From Hirudinaria manillensis (Eukaryota; Annelida; Clitellata; Hirudinida; Hirudinidae): a stretch of 64,000 nucleotides of DNA. The DNA lies in assembly GCA_034509925.1 (NCBI GenBank), contig CM067537.1, positions 3,199,501-3,263,500 on the forward strand. The letters are read 5' to 3'. The notes under the pieces are model-generated. The model was given only the letters and a program-made list of their open reading frames with translations. It was not told where the DNA came from and ran no database searches. How positions within the stretch are numbered: position 1 is the stretch's first letter; each line of letters starts with the position of its first letter. This document shows positions 48,259 through 59,985 of this stretch, piece after piece. The position numbers were made by a program, and so were the translations under genes.

Positions 48259-48542
48259 TTTGTAACTTGGAAGAACTATGGAAACGTACAGAGTGCTGTG
48301 TTGTTTTGCTAGAGAGGTAACTGTCGTCGACGACTAAACGTTTTGGCAAAAAAGATGCTGGATATATAATTATTTTTCTATTAATTTTTTCTGCTAGTAT
48401 TAAAAAAAAAATTTTTTTTCTCCCATTCCTTTACGTATTAAAAAATATTTAAAAATTATTTATGCTGCTGAATAATTGATTAACACGATATATTTTTTTT
48501 TGCGAGTTTTTATTAGAGATTGTTTGTAAAGTTTCTTGTCGA

Positions 48543-49124
48543 TTAACATTGGCCCACTGGCTCGACCGGCTTCTTTTCGCACATGTATTGGTCGATTTCC
48601 ATGTCGAGCTGGTCTTTCGTGGGCTTGCTGACTTCCGTTTTCTGCTGTTTTTGCTGCTTCTTGAAGACTCTCGATTTTCTAGTCTTGGGCGGCTGGCGAA
48701 AGGTCTTGTCCGTACGGTCGAACGTTTGTCTTTCCCGCTGCTTGGGCAATGTCTCTGTCCTGTCAGAGACGAACTTCAACCTCATTGGTCTTCCGTCGAG
48801 CGTCATCGCGTTGAACCTTTTCATTGCGCTCGTGGCATCGTTGTGTCTGCAGAAGACGACCTCCCCAGTTCCAGTGCTGGTGCCGTCCTCCTTGTAATAG
48901 ACTGCGGCTTTCCTGACGGCACCGACCGTGCCGAAAAGACATTCGAGATCCTTTCCGGTCACGTTGTAGCGCAGGTTGTCGATGAGAATCCTGCACTTAC
49001 CGTCGTTCGCAAAGGATTTTTTCTCGATGATTTTCCTCCCGTCCATGGCTGGCCTCCTCTTGTCTCTCTTGACAAACGAGTTAGCTTCAACTTTCGTTAA
49101 CTTCGGTGCGGCCGTAGGATACAT
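48543..49124 (-). CDS. ALYREF-like RRM protein, unit 10
   Basis: Majority protein; short-spacer class to its left. Confidence 0.88.
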   Translation of the reverse strand: MYPTAAPKLTKVEANSFVKRDKRRPAMDGRKIIEKKSFANDGKCRILIDNLRYNVTGKDLECLFGTVGAVRKAAVYYKEDGTSTGTGEVVFCRHNDATSAMKRFNAMTLDGRPMRLKFVSDRTETLPKQRERQTFDRTDKTFRQPPKTRKSRVFKKQQKQQKTEVSKPTKDQLDMEIDQYMCEKKPVEPVGQC

Positions 49125-49407
49125 TTTGTAACTTGGAAGAACTATGGAAACGTACAGAGTGCTGTGTTGTTTTGCTAGAGAGGTAACTGTCGTCGACGAC
49201 TAAACGTTTTGGCAAAAAAGATGCTGGATATATAATTATTTTTCTATTAATTTTTTCCTCTAGTATTAAAAAAAATTTTTTTTCCCCCCATTCCTTTACG
49301 TATTAAAAAATATTTAAAAATTATTTATGCTGCTGAATAATTGATTAACACGATATATATTTTTTTGCGAGTTTTTATTAGAGATTGTTTGTAAAGTTTC
49401 TTGTCGA

Positions 49408-49989
49408 TTAACATTGGCCCACTGGCTCGACCGGCTTCTTTTCGCACATGTATTGGTCGATTTCCATGTCGAGCTGGTCTTTCGTGGGCTTGCTGACTTC
49501 CGTTTTCTGCTGTTTTTGCTGCTTCTTGAAGACTCTCGATTTTCTAGTCTTGGGCGGCTGGCGAAAGGTCTTGTCCGTACGGTCGAACGTTTGTCTTTCC
49601 CGCTGCTTGGGCAATGTCTCTGTCCTGTCAGAGACGAACTTCAACCTCATTGGTCTTCCGTCGAGCGTCATCGCGTTGAACCTTTTCATTGCGCTCGTGG
49701 CATCGTTGTGTCTGCAGAAGACGACCTCCCCAGTTCCAGTGCTGGTGCCGTCCTCCTTGTAATAGACTGCGGCTTTCCTGACGGCACCGACCGTGCCGAA
49801 AAGACATTCGAGATCCTTTCCGGTCACGTTGTAGCGCAGGTTGTCGATGAGAATCCTGCACTTACCGTCGTTCGCAAAGGATTTTTTCTCGATGATTTTC
49901 CTCCCGTCCATGGCTGGCCTCCTCTTGTCTCTCTTGACAAACGAGTTAGCTTCAACTTTCGTTAACTTCGGTGCGGCCGTAGGATACAT
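49408..49989 (-). CDS. ALYREF-like RRM protein, unit 11
   Basis: Majority protein; the spacer to its left has a private CTCTAG variant. Confidence 0.88.
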   Translation of the reverse strand: MYPTAAPKLTKVEANSFVKRDKRRPAMDGRKIIEKKSFANDGKCRILIDNLRYNVTGKDLECLFGTVGAVRKAAVYYKEDGTSTGTGEVVFCRHNDATSAMKRFNAMTLDGRPMRLKFVSDRTETLPKQRERQTFDRTDKTFRQPPKTRKSRVFKKQQKQQKTEVSKPTKDQLDMEIDQYMCEKKPVEPVGQC

Positions 49990-50285
49990 TTTGTAACTTG
50001 GAAGAACTATGGAAACGTACAGAGTGCTGTGTTGTTTTGCTAGAGAGGTAACTGTCGTCGACGACTAAACGTTTTGGCAAAAAAGATGCTGGATATATAA
50101 TTATTTTTCTATTAATTTTTTCTGCTAGTATTAAAAAAAAATTTTTTTTTTTCCCCCATTCCTTTACGTATTAAAAAATATTAAAAAATATTTAAAAATT
50201 ATTTATGCTGCTGAATAATTGATTAACACGATATATATTTTTTTGCGAGTTTTTATTAGAGATTGTTTGTAAAGTTTCTTGTCGA

Positions 50286-50867
50286 TTAACATTGGCCCAC
50301 TGGCTCGACCGGCTTCTTTTCGCACATGTATTGGTCGATTTCCATGTCGAGCTGGTCTTTCGTGGGCTTGCTGACTTCCGTTTTCTGCTGTTTTTGCTGC
50401 TTCTTGAAGACTCTCGATTTTCTAGTCTTGGGCGGCTGGCGAAAGGTCTTGTCCGTACGGTCGAACGTTTGTCTTTCCCGCTGCTTGGGCAATGTCTCTG
50501 TCCTGTCAGAGACGAACTTCAACCTCATTGGTCTTCCGTCGAGCGTCATCGCGTTGAACCTTTTCATTGCGCTCGTGGCATCGTTGTGTCTGCAGAAGAC
50601 GACCTCCCCAGTTCCAGTGCTGGTGCCGTCCTCCTTGTAATAGACTGCGGCTTTCCTGACGGCACCGACCGTGCCGAAAAGACATTCGAGATCCTTTCCG
50701 GTCACGTTGTAGCGCAGGTTGTCGATGAGAATCCTGCACTTACCGTCGTTCGCAAAGGATTTTTTCTCGATGATTTTCCTCCCGTCCATGGCTGGCCTCC
50801 TCTTGTCTCTCTTGACAAACGAGTTAGCTTCAACTTTCGTTAACTTCGGTGCGGCCGTAGGATACAT
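50286..50867 (-). CDS. ALYREF-like RRM protein, unit 12
   Basis: Majority protein; long-spacer class (878 bp to its left neighbour). Confidence 0.88.
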   Translation of the reverse strand: MYPTAAPKLTKVEANSFVKRDKRRPAMDGRKIIEKKSFANDGKCRILIDNLRYNVTGKDLECLFGTVGAVRKAAVYYKEDGTSTGTGEVVFCRHNDATSAMKRFNAMTLDGRPMRLKFVSDRTETLPKQRERQTFDRTDKTFRQPPKTRKSRVFKKQQKQQKTEVSKPTKDQLDMEIDQYMCEKKPVEPVGQC

Positions 50868-51151
50868 TTTGTAACTTGGAAGAACTATGGAAACGTACAG
50901 AGTGCTGTGTTGTTTTGCTAGAGAGGTAACTGTCGTCGACGACTAAACGTTTTGGCAAAAAAGATGCTGGATATATAATTATTTTTCTATTAATTTTTTC
51001 TGCTAGTATTAAAAAAAAAATTTTTTTTCCCCCATTCCTTTACGTATTAAAAAATATTTAAAAATTATTTATGCTGCTGAATAATTGATTAACACGATAT
51101 ATATTTTTTTGCGAGTTTTTATTAGAGATTGTTTGTAAAGTTTCTTGTCGA

Positions 51152-51733
51152 TTAACATTGGCCCACTGGCTCGACCGGCTTCTTTTCGCACATGTATTGG
51201 TCGATTTCCATGTCGAGCTGGTCTTTCGTGGGCTTGCTGACTTCCGTTTTCTGCTGTTTTTGCTGCTTCTTGAAGACTCTCGATTTTCTAGTCTTGGGCG
51301 GCTGGCGAAAGGTCTTGTCCGTACGGTCGAACGTTTGTCTTTCCCGCTGCTTGGGCAATGTCTCTGTCCTGTCAGAGACGAACTTCAACCTCATTGGTCT
51401 TCCGTCGAGCGTCATCGCGTTGAACCTTTTCATTGCGCTCGTGGCATCGTTGTGTCTGCAGAAGACGACCTCCCCAGTTCCAGTGCTGGTGCCGTCCTCC
51501 TTGTAATAGACTGCGGCTTTCCTGACGGCACCGACCGTGCCGAAAAGACATTCGAGATCCTTTCCGGTCACGTTGTAGCGCAGGTTGTCGATGAGAATCC
51601 TGCACTTACCGTCGTTCGCAAAGGATTTTTTCTCGATGATTTTCCTCCCGTCCATGGCTGGCCTCCTCTTGTCTCTCTTGACAAACGAGTTAGCTTCAAC
51701 TTTCGTTAACTTCGGTGCGGCCGTAGGATACAT
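51152..51733 (-). CDS. ALYREF-like RRM protein, unit 13
   Basis: Majority protein. Confidence 0.88.
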   Translation of the reverse strand: MYPTAAPKLTKVEANSFVKRDKRRPAMDGRKIIEKKSFANDGKCRILIDNLRYNVTGKDLECLFGTVGAVRKAAVYYKEDGTSTGTGEVVFCRHNDATSAMKRFNAMTLDGRPMRLKFVSDRTETLPKQRERQTFDRTDKTFRQPPKTRKSRVFKKQQKQQKTEVSKPTKDQLDMEIDQYMCEKKPVEPVGQC

Positions 51734-52028
51734 TTTGTAACTTGGAAGAACTATGGAAACGTACAGAGTGCTGTGTTGTTTTGCTAGAGAGGTAACTGTC
51801 GTCGACGACTAAACGTTTTGGCAAAAAAGATGCTGGATATATAATTATTTTTCTATTAATTTTTTCTGCTAGTATTAAAAAAAAAATTTTTTTTTCCCCC
51901 ATTCCTTTACGTATTAAAAAATATTAAAAAATATTTAAAAATTATTTATGCTGCTGAATAATTGATTAACACGATATATATTTTTTTGCGAGTTTTTATT
52001 AGAGATTGTTTGTAAAGTTTCTTGTCGA

Positions 52029-52610
52029 TTAACATTGGCCCACTGGCTCGACCGGCTTCTTTTCGCACATGTATTGGTCGATTTCCATGTCGAGCTGGTC
52101 TTTCGTGGGCTTGCTGACTTCCGTTTTCTGCTGTTTTTGCTGCTTCTTGAAGACTCTCGATTTTCTAGTCTTGGGCGGCTGGCGAAAGGTCTTGTCCGTA
52201 CGGTCGAACGTTTGTCTTTCCCGCTGCTTGGGCAATGTCTCTGTCCTGTCAGAGACGAACTTCAACCTCATTGGTCTTCCGTCGAGCGTCATCGCGTTGA
52301 ACCTTTTCATTGCGCTCGTGGCATCGTTGTGTCTGCAGAAGACGACCTCCCCAGTTCCAGTGCTGGTGCCGTCCTCCTTGTAATAGACTGCGGCTTTCCT
52401 GACGGCACCGACCGTGCCGAAAAGACATTCGAGATCCTTTCCGGTCACGTTGTAGCGCAGGTTGTCGATGAGAATCCTGCACTTACCGTCGTTCGCAAAG
52501 GATTTTTTCTCGATGATTTTCCTCCCGTCCATGGCTGGCCTCCTCTTGTCTCTCTTGACAAACGAGTTAGCTTCAACTTTCGTTAACTTCGGTGCGGCCG
52601 TAGGATACAT
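52029..52610 (-). CDS. ALYREF-like RRM protein, unit 14
   Basis: Majority protein; the last clean unit before the scrambled block. Confidence 0.88.
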   Translation of the reverse strand: MYPTAAPKLTKVEANSFVKRDKRRPAMDGRKIIEKKSFANDGKCRILIDNLRYNVTGKDLECLFGTVGAVRKAAVYYKEDGTSTGTGEVVFCRHNDATSAMKRFNAMTLDGRPMRLKFVSDRTETLPKQRERQTFDRTDKTFRQPPKTRKSRVFKKQQKQQKTEVSKPTKDQLDMEIDQYMCEKKPVEPVGQC

Positions 52611-52871
52611 TTTGTAACTTGGAAGAACTATGGAAACGTACAGAGTGCTGTGTTGTTTTGCTAGAGAGGTAACTGTCGTCGACGACTAAACGTTTTGGCA
52701 AAAAAGATGCTGGATATATAATTATTTTTCTATTAATTTTTTCTGCTAGTATTAAAAAAAAAATTTTTTTTCCCCCATTCCTTTACGTATTAAAAAATAT
52801 TTAAAAATTATTTATGCTGCTGAATAATTGATTAACACGATATATATTTTTTTGCGAGTTTTTATTAGAGA

Positions 52872-54800
52872 CTAGCGGTGCCCGGCCACGCGTTGCTGTG
52901 GCTCAATTTCATTAATATTAAAAGAAAGAAATTTAGCACATGTTTGCTAAGATGTTTATTTTACAATTTCACAATGTTTGAGGGTTAGTTGTTCCGTTCT
53001 GACTTCCGTTTCTGCTCAGTTTGCCGTTTCTTAGAAAACTCTCGATTTTCTATTCTTGCCCATGGCGAGAAGCAATCCGTGCTTAGGTCTAAACCATGCA
53101 GTTCTAAAGATTGTCGATGAGTTTTTGTTTATTGTGATTGCAAAGGCCAATCGAACTGGGAATTGTAAATCTCTGTCAAATTGACGAACTTCATATCATA
53201 AGAATGCTAGAAATGAGCGTCATCGCGTGAACCTTTTCATTGCGCTCGTGGATCATCGTTCTTCTGCAGAAGACGACTGCTCAGTTCCAGTGCAAGCCGG
53301 TGCCGTCCTCCAAAGACTGCGGCTTTCTGAAATTTCGCAACATGGACCATGCCGACTAAAAGACATTGGCGAGATCCTGACAGATCGACGTTGTATTCAA
53401 AAATTGTCGATGAGATTTATCCTGCACTTCATCTGCTTCGCACAACATTTTTTCTCGATGATTTTCCTCGCTTTTAATATGGATTGCCTCTTGTCTCTCT
53501 TGATCAAACGAGTTGTTCTTGGCTCTGTTAGCTCGTTCACTCAGCCCGTAGGATACATGGTTTGTAACTTGGAAGTACTTTTTCAACGTAGATGCTGTGT
53601 GTTTTGCTAGAGAGGTAACTGTCGTCGACGACTAAACGTTTGATGCAACGAAAGATCCTGAGGATCAGATCAATTATTTTTCGAATTAATGTTTTTCTGC
53701 AGAACATTTTATTTTCTCCCATTCCTTGGTCTCTGATGTTTTCGAAACATGATATCTGTGAATAGGTTAATAACACGATATATATTTTTTGCGAGTTTTC
53801 AAACTAGAGATTGTTTGTAAAGTTTCTTGTCGATTAACAAATTTATTGAGACCACGCTCGCCTTTTAAACAACTTTCGCACATGTGAGAACCAAGAATTG
53901 GTCGCAATTCTAATTTCGCAATCGGCCTTGGCATATTTGGATTGCTGACAAAACGTTATTTTACCTGTTTTTCACTGCTTCTTGATCAGTTTTATTGATT
54001 TTCTAGTCTTGGGCGGCTGGCGAAAGATGAATCTTGTCCGTACGGCGATACGTTTGTCTTTCCCGCGCTTAAAACAATGTCTATCCTGTCAGAGACGAAC
54101 TTTCAACCTCAATTGGTTAAGAACTTTCAGAGCGTCATCAGTTGAAACAAACACAAACTTACATATGCGCTCGTAAAAATACGCTTGTGTTGCAGAAGAC
54201 GACCTCCCAGTTCCAGGGCTGGTGCCGAATCCTCCTTGTAAATTTAGACTGCGGCTTTCAGAGAACGTTCATTGAAACAAACACAAACTTACATCCTTTT
54301 CCGGTCACGTTATAAAGACAGGTTGTCGATGAGAAAAAATTTCGGCCGTCGTTCGCAAAGGTTTTTTTTCTCGATGATTGCTTACACTTATGGCTGGCCT
54401 CCTCTTAATCTCTATATAACCGTTTCAACGAGGAAGCAAAAGGAATTTCGTTAATGCTTCGGACCAATGTTATTCGATTGATACAGAACATTTTGTTGGA
54501 AGAACTTTTGGAAATTATATTAAATTATTGAATTTGATGTTTTGCTAGAGAGGTTTAAATAAATCGTAAAGAATGAAATAACAAATTAAACGTTTTGGCA
54601 AAAAAGATGCTGGATATATGGCAATTATTTTCTAAAAAGGGTATTTTTTACACGATATAGTTCTGTGGCATATATATGAAACCTATAAAAACACTCCCCC
54701 CTGATCGAGTACGTATGTTGTGTCAAATATTTCAAAGCAATTATTTATGCTGCTGAGATAATTAGCATGTTAACAAACGCATATATATTTTTTTATTATA
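52872..54800 (-). pseudogene. Two scrambled, non-coding repeat units
   Basis: Identity to the array breaks abruptly after TATTAGAGA. First come about 120 foreign bases beginning CTAGCGGTGCCCGGCCACGCG, then two successive degraded units in array order (about 52996-53790 and 53810-54640). Short exact stretches alternate with small insertions and deletions every 10-30 bases, and no frame survives. A 23-base insert occurs identically at 54142-54164 and 54272-54294. Either old decayed units escaped homogenisation, or this is poorly corrected sequence bridging the array in the assembly. Confidence 0.75.
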
Positions 54801-54823
54801 GAGATTGTTTGTAAAGTTTCTTG

Positions 54824-55408
54824 TCAATTAACATTGGCCCACTGGCTCGACCGGCTTCTTTCGCACATGTATTGGTCGATTTCCATGTCGAGCTGGTCTT
54901 TCGTGGGCTTGCTGACTTCCGTTTTCTGCTGTTTTTGCTGCTTCTTGAAGACTCTCGATTTTCTAGTCTTGGGCGGCTGGCGAAAGGTCTTGTCCGTACG
55001 GTCGAACGTTTGTCTTTCCCGCTGCTTGGGCAATGTCTCTGTCCTGTCAGAGACGAACTTCAACCTCATTGGTCTTCCGTCGAGCGTCATCGCGTTGAAC
55101 CTTTTCATTGCGCTCGTGGCATCGTTGTGTCTGCAGAAGACGACCTCCCCAGTTCCAGTGCTGGTGCCGTCCTCCTTGTAATAGACTGCGGCTTTCCTGA
55201 CGGCACCGACCGTGCCGAAAAGACATTCGAGATCCTTTCCGGTCACGTTGTAGCGCAGGTTGTCGATGAGAATCCTGCACTTACCGTCGTTCGCAAAGGA
55301 TTTTTTCTCGATGATTTTCCTCCCGTCCATGGCTGGCCTCCTCTTGTCTCTCTTGACAAACGAGTTAGCTTCAACTTTCGTTAACTTCGGTGCGGCCGTA
55401 GGATACAT
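54824..55408 (-). pseudogene. ALYREF-like unit 15, C-terminal frameshift
   Basis: One T is missing at about 54859 (CTTCTTTCGC instead of CTTCTTTTCGC), shifting the frame after YMCE and replacing the last residues. The RRM and C-terminal UAP56-like helix are kept. The defect lies next to the scrambled block and may be a sequence error. Confidence 0.75.
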
Positions 55409-55702
55409 TTTGTAACTTGGAAGAACTATGGAAACGTACAGAGTGCTGTGTTGTTTTGCTAGAGAGGTAACTGTCGTCGACGACTAAACGTTTTGGCAAA
55501 AAAGATGCTGGATATATAATTATTTTTCTATTAATTTTTTCTGCTAGTATTAAAAAAAAATTTTTTTTCCCCCCATTCCTTTACGTATTAAAAAATATTA
55601 AAATATATTTAAAAATTATTTATGCTGCTGAATAATTGATTAACACGATATATATTTTTTTGCGAGTTTTTATTAGAGATTGTTTGTAAAGTTTCTTGTC
55701 GA

Positions 55703-56284
55703 TTAACATTGGCCCACTGGCTCGACCGGCTTCTTTTCGCACATGTATTGGTCGATTTCCATGTCGAGCTGGTCTTTCGTGGGCTTGCTGACTTCCGTTT
55801 TCTGCTGTTTTTGCTGCTTCTTGAAGACTCTCGATTTTCTAGTCTTGGGCGGCTGGCGAAAGGTCTTGTCCGTACGGTCGAACGTTTGTCTTTCCCGCTG
55901 CTTGGGCAATGTCTCTGTCCTGTCAGAGACGAACTTCAACCTCATTGGTCTTCCGTCGAGCGTCATCGCGTTGAACCTTTTCATTGCGCTCGTGGCATCG
56001 TTGTGTCTGCAGAAGACGACCTCCCCAGTTCCAGTGCTGGTGCCGTCCTCCTTGTAATAGACTGCGGCTTTCCTGACGGCACCGACCGTGCCGAAAAGAC
56101 ATTCGAGATCCTTTCCGGTCACGTTGTAGCGCAGGTTGTCGATGAGAATCCTGCACTTACCGTCGTTCGCAAAGGATTTTTTCTCGATGATTTTCCTCCC
56201 GTCCATGGCTGGCCTCCTCTTGTCTCTCTTGACAAACGAGTTAGTTTCAACTTTCGTTAACTTCGGTGCGGCCGTAGGATACAT
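55703..56284 (-). CDS. ALYREF-like RRM protein, unit 16
   Basis: Private Ala14-to-Thr change (KVETN); otherwise the majority protein. Confidence 0.88.
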   Translation of the reverse strand: MYPTAAPKLTKVETNSFVKRDKRRPAMDGRKIIEKKSFANDGKCRILIDNLRYNVTGKDLECLFGTVGAVRKAAVYYKEDGTSTGTGEVVFCRHNDATSAMKRFNAMTLDGRPMRLKFVSDRTETLPKQRERQTFDRTDKTFRQPPKTRKSRVFKKQQKQQKTEVSKPTKDQLDMEIDQYMCEKKPVEPVGQC

Positions 56285-56579
56285 TTTGTAACTTGGAAGA
56301 ACTATGGAAACGTACAGAGTGCTGTGTTGTTTTGCTAGAGAGGTAACTGTCGTCGACGACTAAACGTTTTGGCAAAAAAGATGCTGGATATATAATTATT
56401 TTTCTATTAATTTTTTCTGCTAGTATTAAAAATAAATTTTTTTTTTCCCCCATTCCTTTACGTATTAAAAAATATTAAAAAATATTTAAAAATTATTTAT
56501 GCTGCTGAATAATTGATTAACACGATATATATTTTTTTGCGAGTTTTTATTAGAGATTGTTTGTAAAGTTTCTTGTCGA

Positions 56580-57161
56580 TTAACATTGGCCCACTGGCTC
56601 GACCGGCTTCTTTTCGCACATGTATTGGTCGATTTCCATGTCGAGCTGGTCTTTCGTGGGCTTGCTGACTTCCGTTTTCTGCTGTTTTTGCTGCTTCTTG
56701 AAGACTCTCGATTTTCTAGTCTTGGGCGGCTGGCGAAAGGTCTTGTCCGTACGGTCGAACGTTTGTCTTTCCCGCTGCTTGGGCAATGTCTCTGTCCTGT
56801 CAGAGACGAACTTCAACCTCATTGGTCTTCCGTCGAGCGTCATCGCGTTGAACCTTTTCATTGCGCTCGTGGCATCGTTGTGTCTGCAGAAGACGACCTC
56901 CCCAGTTCCAGTGCTGGTGCCGTCCTCCTTGTAATAGACTGCGGCTTTCCTGACGGCACCGACCGTGCCGAAAAGACATTCGAGATCCTTTCCGGTCACG
57001 TTGTAGCGCAGGTTGTCGATGAGAATCCTGCACTTACCGTCGTTCGCAAAGGATTTTTTCTCGATGATTTTCCTCCCGTCCATGGCTGGCCTCCTCTTGT
57101 CTCTCTTGACAAACGAGTTAGCTTCAACTTTCGTTAACTTCGGTGCGGCCGTAGGATACAT
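56580..57161 (-). CDS. ALYREF-like RRM protein, unit 17
   Basis: Majority protein. Confidence 0.88.
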   Translation of the reverse strand: MYPTAAPKLTKVEANSFVKRDKRRPAMDGRKIIEKKSFANDGKCRILIDNLRYNVTGKDLECLFGTVGAVRKAAVYYKEDGTSTGTGEVVFCRHNDATSAMKRFNAMTLDGRPMRLKFVSDRTETLPKQRERQTFDRTDKTFRQPPKTRKSRVFKKQQKQQKTEVSKPTKDQLDMEIDQYMCEKKPVEPVGQC

Positions 57162-57456
57162 TTTGTAACTTGGAAGAACTATGGAAACGTACAGAGTGCT
57201 GTGTTGTTTTGCTAGAGAGGTAACTGTCGTCGACGACTAAACGTTTTGGCAAAAAAGATGCTGGATATATAATTATTTTTCTATTAATTTTTTCTGCTAG
57301 TATTAAAAAAAAAATTTTTTTTTCCCCCATTCCTTTACGTATTAAAAAATATTAAAAAATATTTAAAAATTATTTATGCTGCTGAATAATTGATTAACAC
57401 GATATATATTTTTTTGCGAGTTTTTATTAGAGATTGTTTGTAAAGTTTCTTGTCGA

Positions 57457-58039
57457 TTAACATTGGCCCACTGGCTCGACCGGCTTCTTTTCGCACATGT
57501 ATTGGTCGATTTCCATGTCGAGCTGGTCTTTCGTGGGCTTGCTGACTTCCGTTTTCTGCTGTTTTTGCTGCTTCTTGAAGACTCTCGATTTTCTAGTCTT
57601 GGGCGGCTGGCGAAAGGTCTTGTCCGTACGGTCGAACGTTTGTCTTTCCCGCTGCTTGGGCAATGTCTCTGTCCTGTCAGAGACGAACTTCAACCTCATT
57701 GGTCTTCCGTCGAGCGTCATCGCGTTGAACCTTTTCATTGCGCTCGTGGCATCGTTGTGTCTGCAGAAGACGACCTCCCCAGTTCCAGTGCTGGTGCCGT
57801 CCTCCTTGTAATAGACTGCGGCTTTCCTGACGGCACCGACCGTGCCGAAAAGACATTCGAGATCCTTTCCGGTCACGTTGTAGCGCAGGTTGTCGATGAG
57901 AATCCTGCACTTACCGTCGTTCGCAAAGGATTTTTTTCTCGATGATTTTCCTCCCGTCCATGGCTGGCCTCCTCTTGTCTCTCTTGACAAACGAGTTAGC
58001 TTCAACTTTCGTTAACTTCGGTGCGGCCGTAGGATACAT
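57457..58039 (-). pseudogene. ALYREF-like unit 18, frameshift near the N-terminus
   Basis: An extra T in a homopolymer (about 57930-57937, seven T instead of six) shifts the frame between the normal ATG at 58039 and the RRM. An alternative ATG at 58005 is in frame with the RRM and gives 182 residues with a different N-terminus. A homopolymer error in the sequence is equally possible. Confidence 0.75.
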
Positions 58040-58325
58040 TTTGTAACTTGGAAGAACTATGGAAACGTACAGAGTGCTGTGTTGTTTTGCTAGAGAGGTA
58101 ACTGTCGTCGACGACTAAACGTTTTGGCAAAAAAGATGCTGGATATATAATTATTTTTCTATTAATTTTTTCTGCTAGTATTAAAAAAAAAATTTTTTTA
58201 TTTATCCCATTCCTTTACGTATTAAAAAATATTTAAAAATTATTTATGCTGCTGAATAATTGATTAACACGATATATTTTTTTTGCGAGTTTTTATTAGA
58301 GATTGTTTGTAAAGTTTCTTGTCGA

Positions 58326-58907
58326 TTAACATTGGCCCACTGGCTCGACCGGCTTCTTTTCGCACATGTATTGGTCGATTTCCATGTCGAGCTGGTCTTT
58401 CGTGGGCTTGCTGACTTCCGTTTTCTGCTGTTTTTGCTGCTTCTTGAAGACTCTCGATTTTCTAGTCTTGGGCGGCTGGCGAAAGGTCTTGTCCGTACGG
58501 TCGAACGTTTGTCTTTCCCGCTGCTTGGGCAATGTCTCTGTCCTGTCAGAGACGAACTTCAACCTCATTGGTCTTCCGTCGAGCGTCATCGCGTTGAACC
58601 TTTTCATTGCGCTCGTGGCATCGTTGTGTCTGCAGAAGACGACCTCCCCAGTTCCAGTGCTGGTGCCGTCCTCCTTGTAATAGACTGCGGCTTTCCTGAC
58701 GGCACCGACCGTGCCGAAAAGACATTCGAGATCCTTTCCGGTCACGTTGTAGCGCAGGTTGTCGATGAGAATCCTGCACTTACCGTCGTTCGCAAAGGAT
58801 TTTTTCTCGATGATTTTCCTCCCGTCCATGGCTGGCCTCCTCTTGTCTCTTTTGACAAACGAGTTAGCTTCAACTTTCGTTAACTTCGGTGCGGCCGTAG
58901 GATACAT
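58326..58907 (-). CDS. ALYREF-like RRM protein, unit 19
   Basis: Majority protein with one silent Lys codon change near 58850. Confidence 0.88.
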   Translation of the reverse strand: MYPTAAPKLTKVEANSFVKRDKRRPAMDGRKIIEKKSFANDGKCRILIDNLRYNVTGKDLECLFGTVGAVRKAAVYYKEDGTSTGTGEVVFCRHNDATSAMKRFNAMTLDGRPMRLKFVSDRTETLPKQRERQTFDRTDKTFRQPPKTRKSRVFKKQQKQQKTEVSKPTKDQLDMEIDQYMCEKKPVEPVGQC

Positions 58908-59202
58908 TTTGTAACTTGGAAGAACTATGGAAACGTACAGAGTGCTGTGTTGTTTTGCTAGAGAGGTAACTGTCGTCGACGACTAAACGTTTTGGCAAAA
59001 AAGATGCTGGATATATAATTATTTTTCTATTAATTTTTTCTGCTAGTATTAAAAAAAAAAATTTTTTTTTCCCCCATTCCTTTACGTATTAAAAATATTA
59101 AAAAATATTTAAAAATTATTTATGCTGCTGAATAATTGATTAACACGATATATATTTTTTTGCGAGTTTTTATTAGAGATTGTTTGTAAAGTTTCTTGTC
59201 GA

Positions 59203-59784
59203 TTAACATTGGCCCACTGGCTCGACCGGCTTCTTTTCGCACATGTATTGGTCGATTTCCATGTCGAGCTGGTCTTTCGTGGGCTTGCTGACTTCCGTTT
59301 TCTGCTGTTTTTGCTGCTTCTTGAAGACTCTCGATTTTCTAGTCTTGGGCGGCTGGCGAAAGGTCTTGTCCGTACGGTCGAACGTTTGTCTTTCCCGCTG
59401 CTTGGGCAATGTCTCTGTCCTGTCAGAGACGAACTTCAACCTCATTGGTCTTCCGTCGAGCGTCATCGCGTTGAACCTTTTCATTGCGCTCGTGGCATCG
59501 TTGTGTCTGCAGAAGACGACCTCCCCAGTTCCAGTGCTGGTGCCGTCCTCCTTGTAATAGACTGCGGCTTTCCTGACGGCACCGACCGTGCCGAAAAGAC
59601 ATTCGAGATCCTTTCCGGTCACGTTGTAGCGCAGGTTGTCGATGAGAATCCTGCACTTACCGTCGTTCGCAAAGGATTTTTTCTCGATGATTTTCCTCCC
59701 GTCCATGGCTGGCCTCCTCTTGTCTCTCTTGACAAACGAGTTAGCTTCAACTTTCGTTAACTTCGGTGCGGCCGTAGGATACAT
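59203..59784 (-). CDS. ALYREF-like RRM protein, unit 20
   Basis: Majority protein. Confidence 0.88.
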   Translation of the reverse strand: MYPTAAPKLTKVEANSFVKRDKRRPAMDGRKIIEKKSFANDGKCRILIDNLRYNVTGKDLECLFGTVGAVRKAAVYYKEDGTSTGTGEVVFCRHNDATSAMKRFNAMTLDGRPMRLKFVSDRTETLPKQRERQTFDRTDKTFRQPPKTRKSRVFKKQQKQQKTEVSKPTKDQLDMEIDQYMCEKKPVEPVGQC

Positions 59785-59985
59785 TTTGTAACTTGGAAGA
59801 ACTATGGAAACGTACAGAGTGCTGTGTTGTTTTGCTAGAGAGGTAACTGTCGTCGACGACTAAACGTTTTGGCAAAAAAGATGCTGGATATATAATTATT
59901 TTTCTATTAATTTTTTCTGCTAGTATTAAAAAAAAATTTTTTTTCCCCCCATTCCTTTACGTATTAAAAAATATTTAAAAATTAT

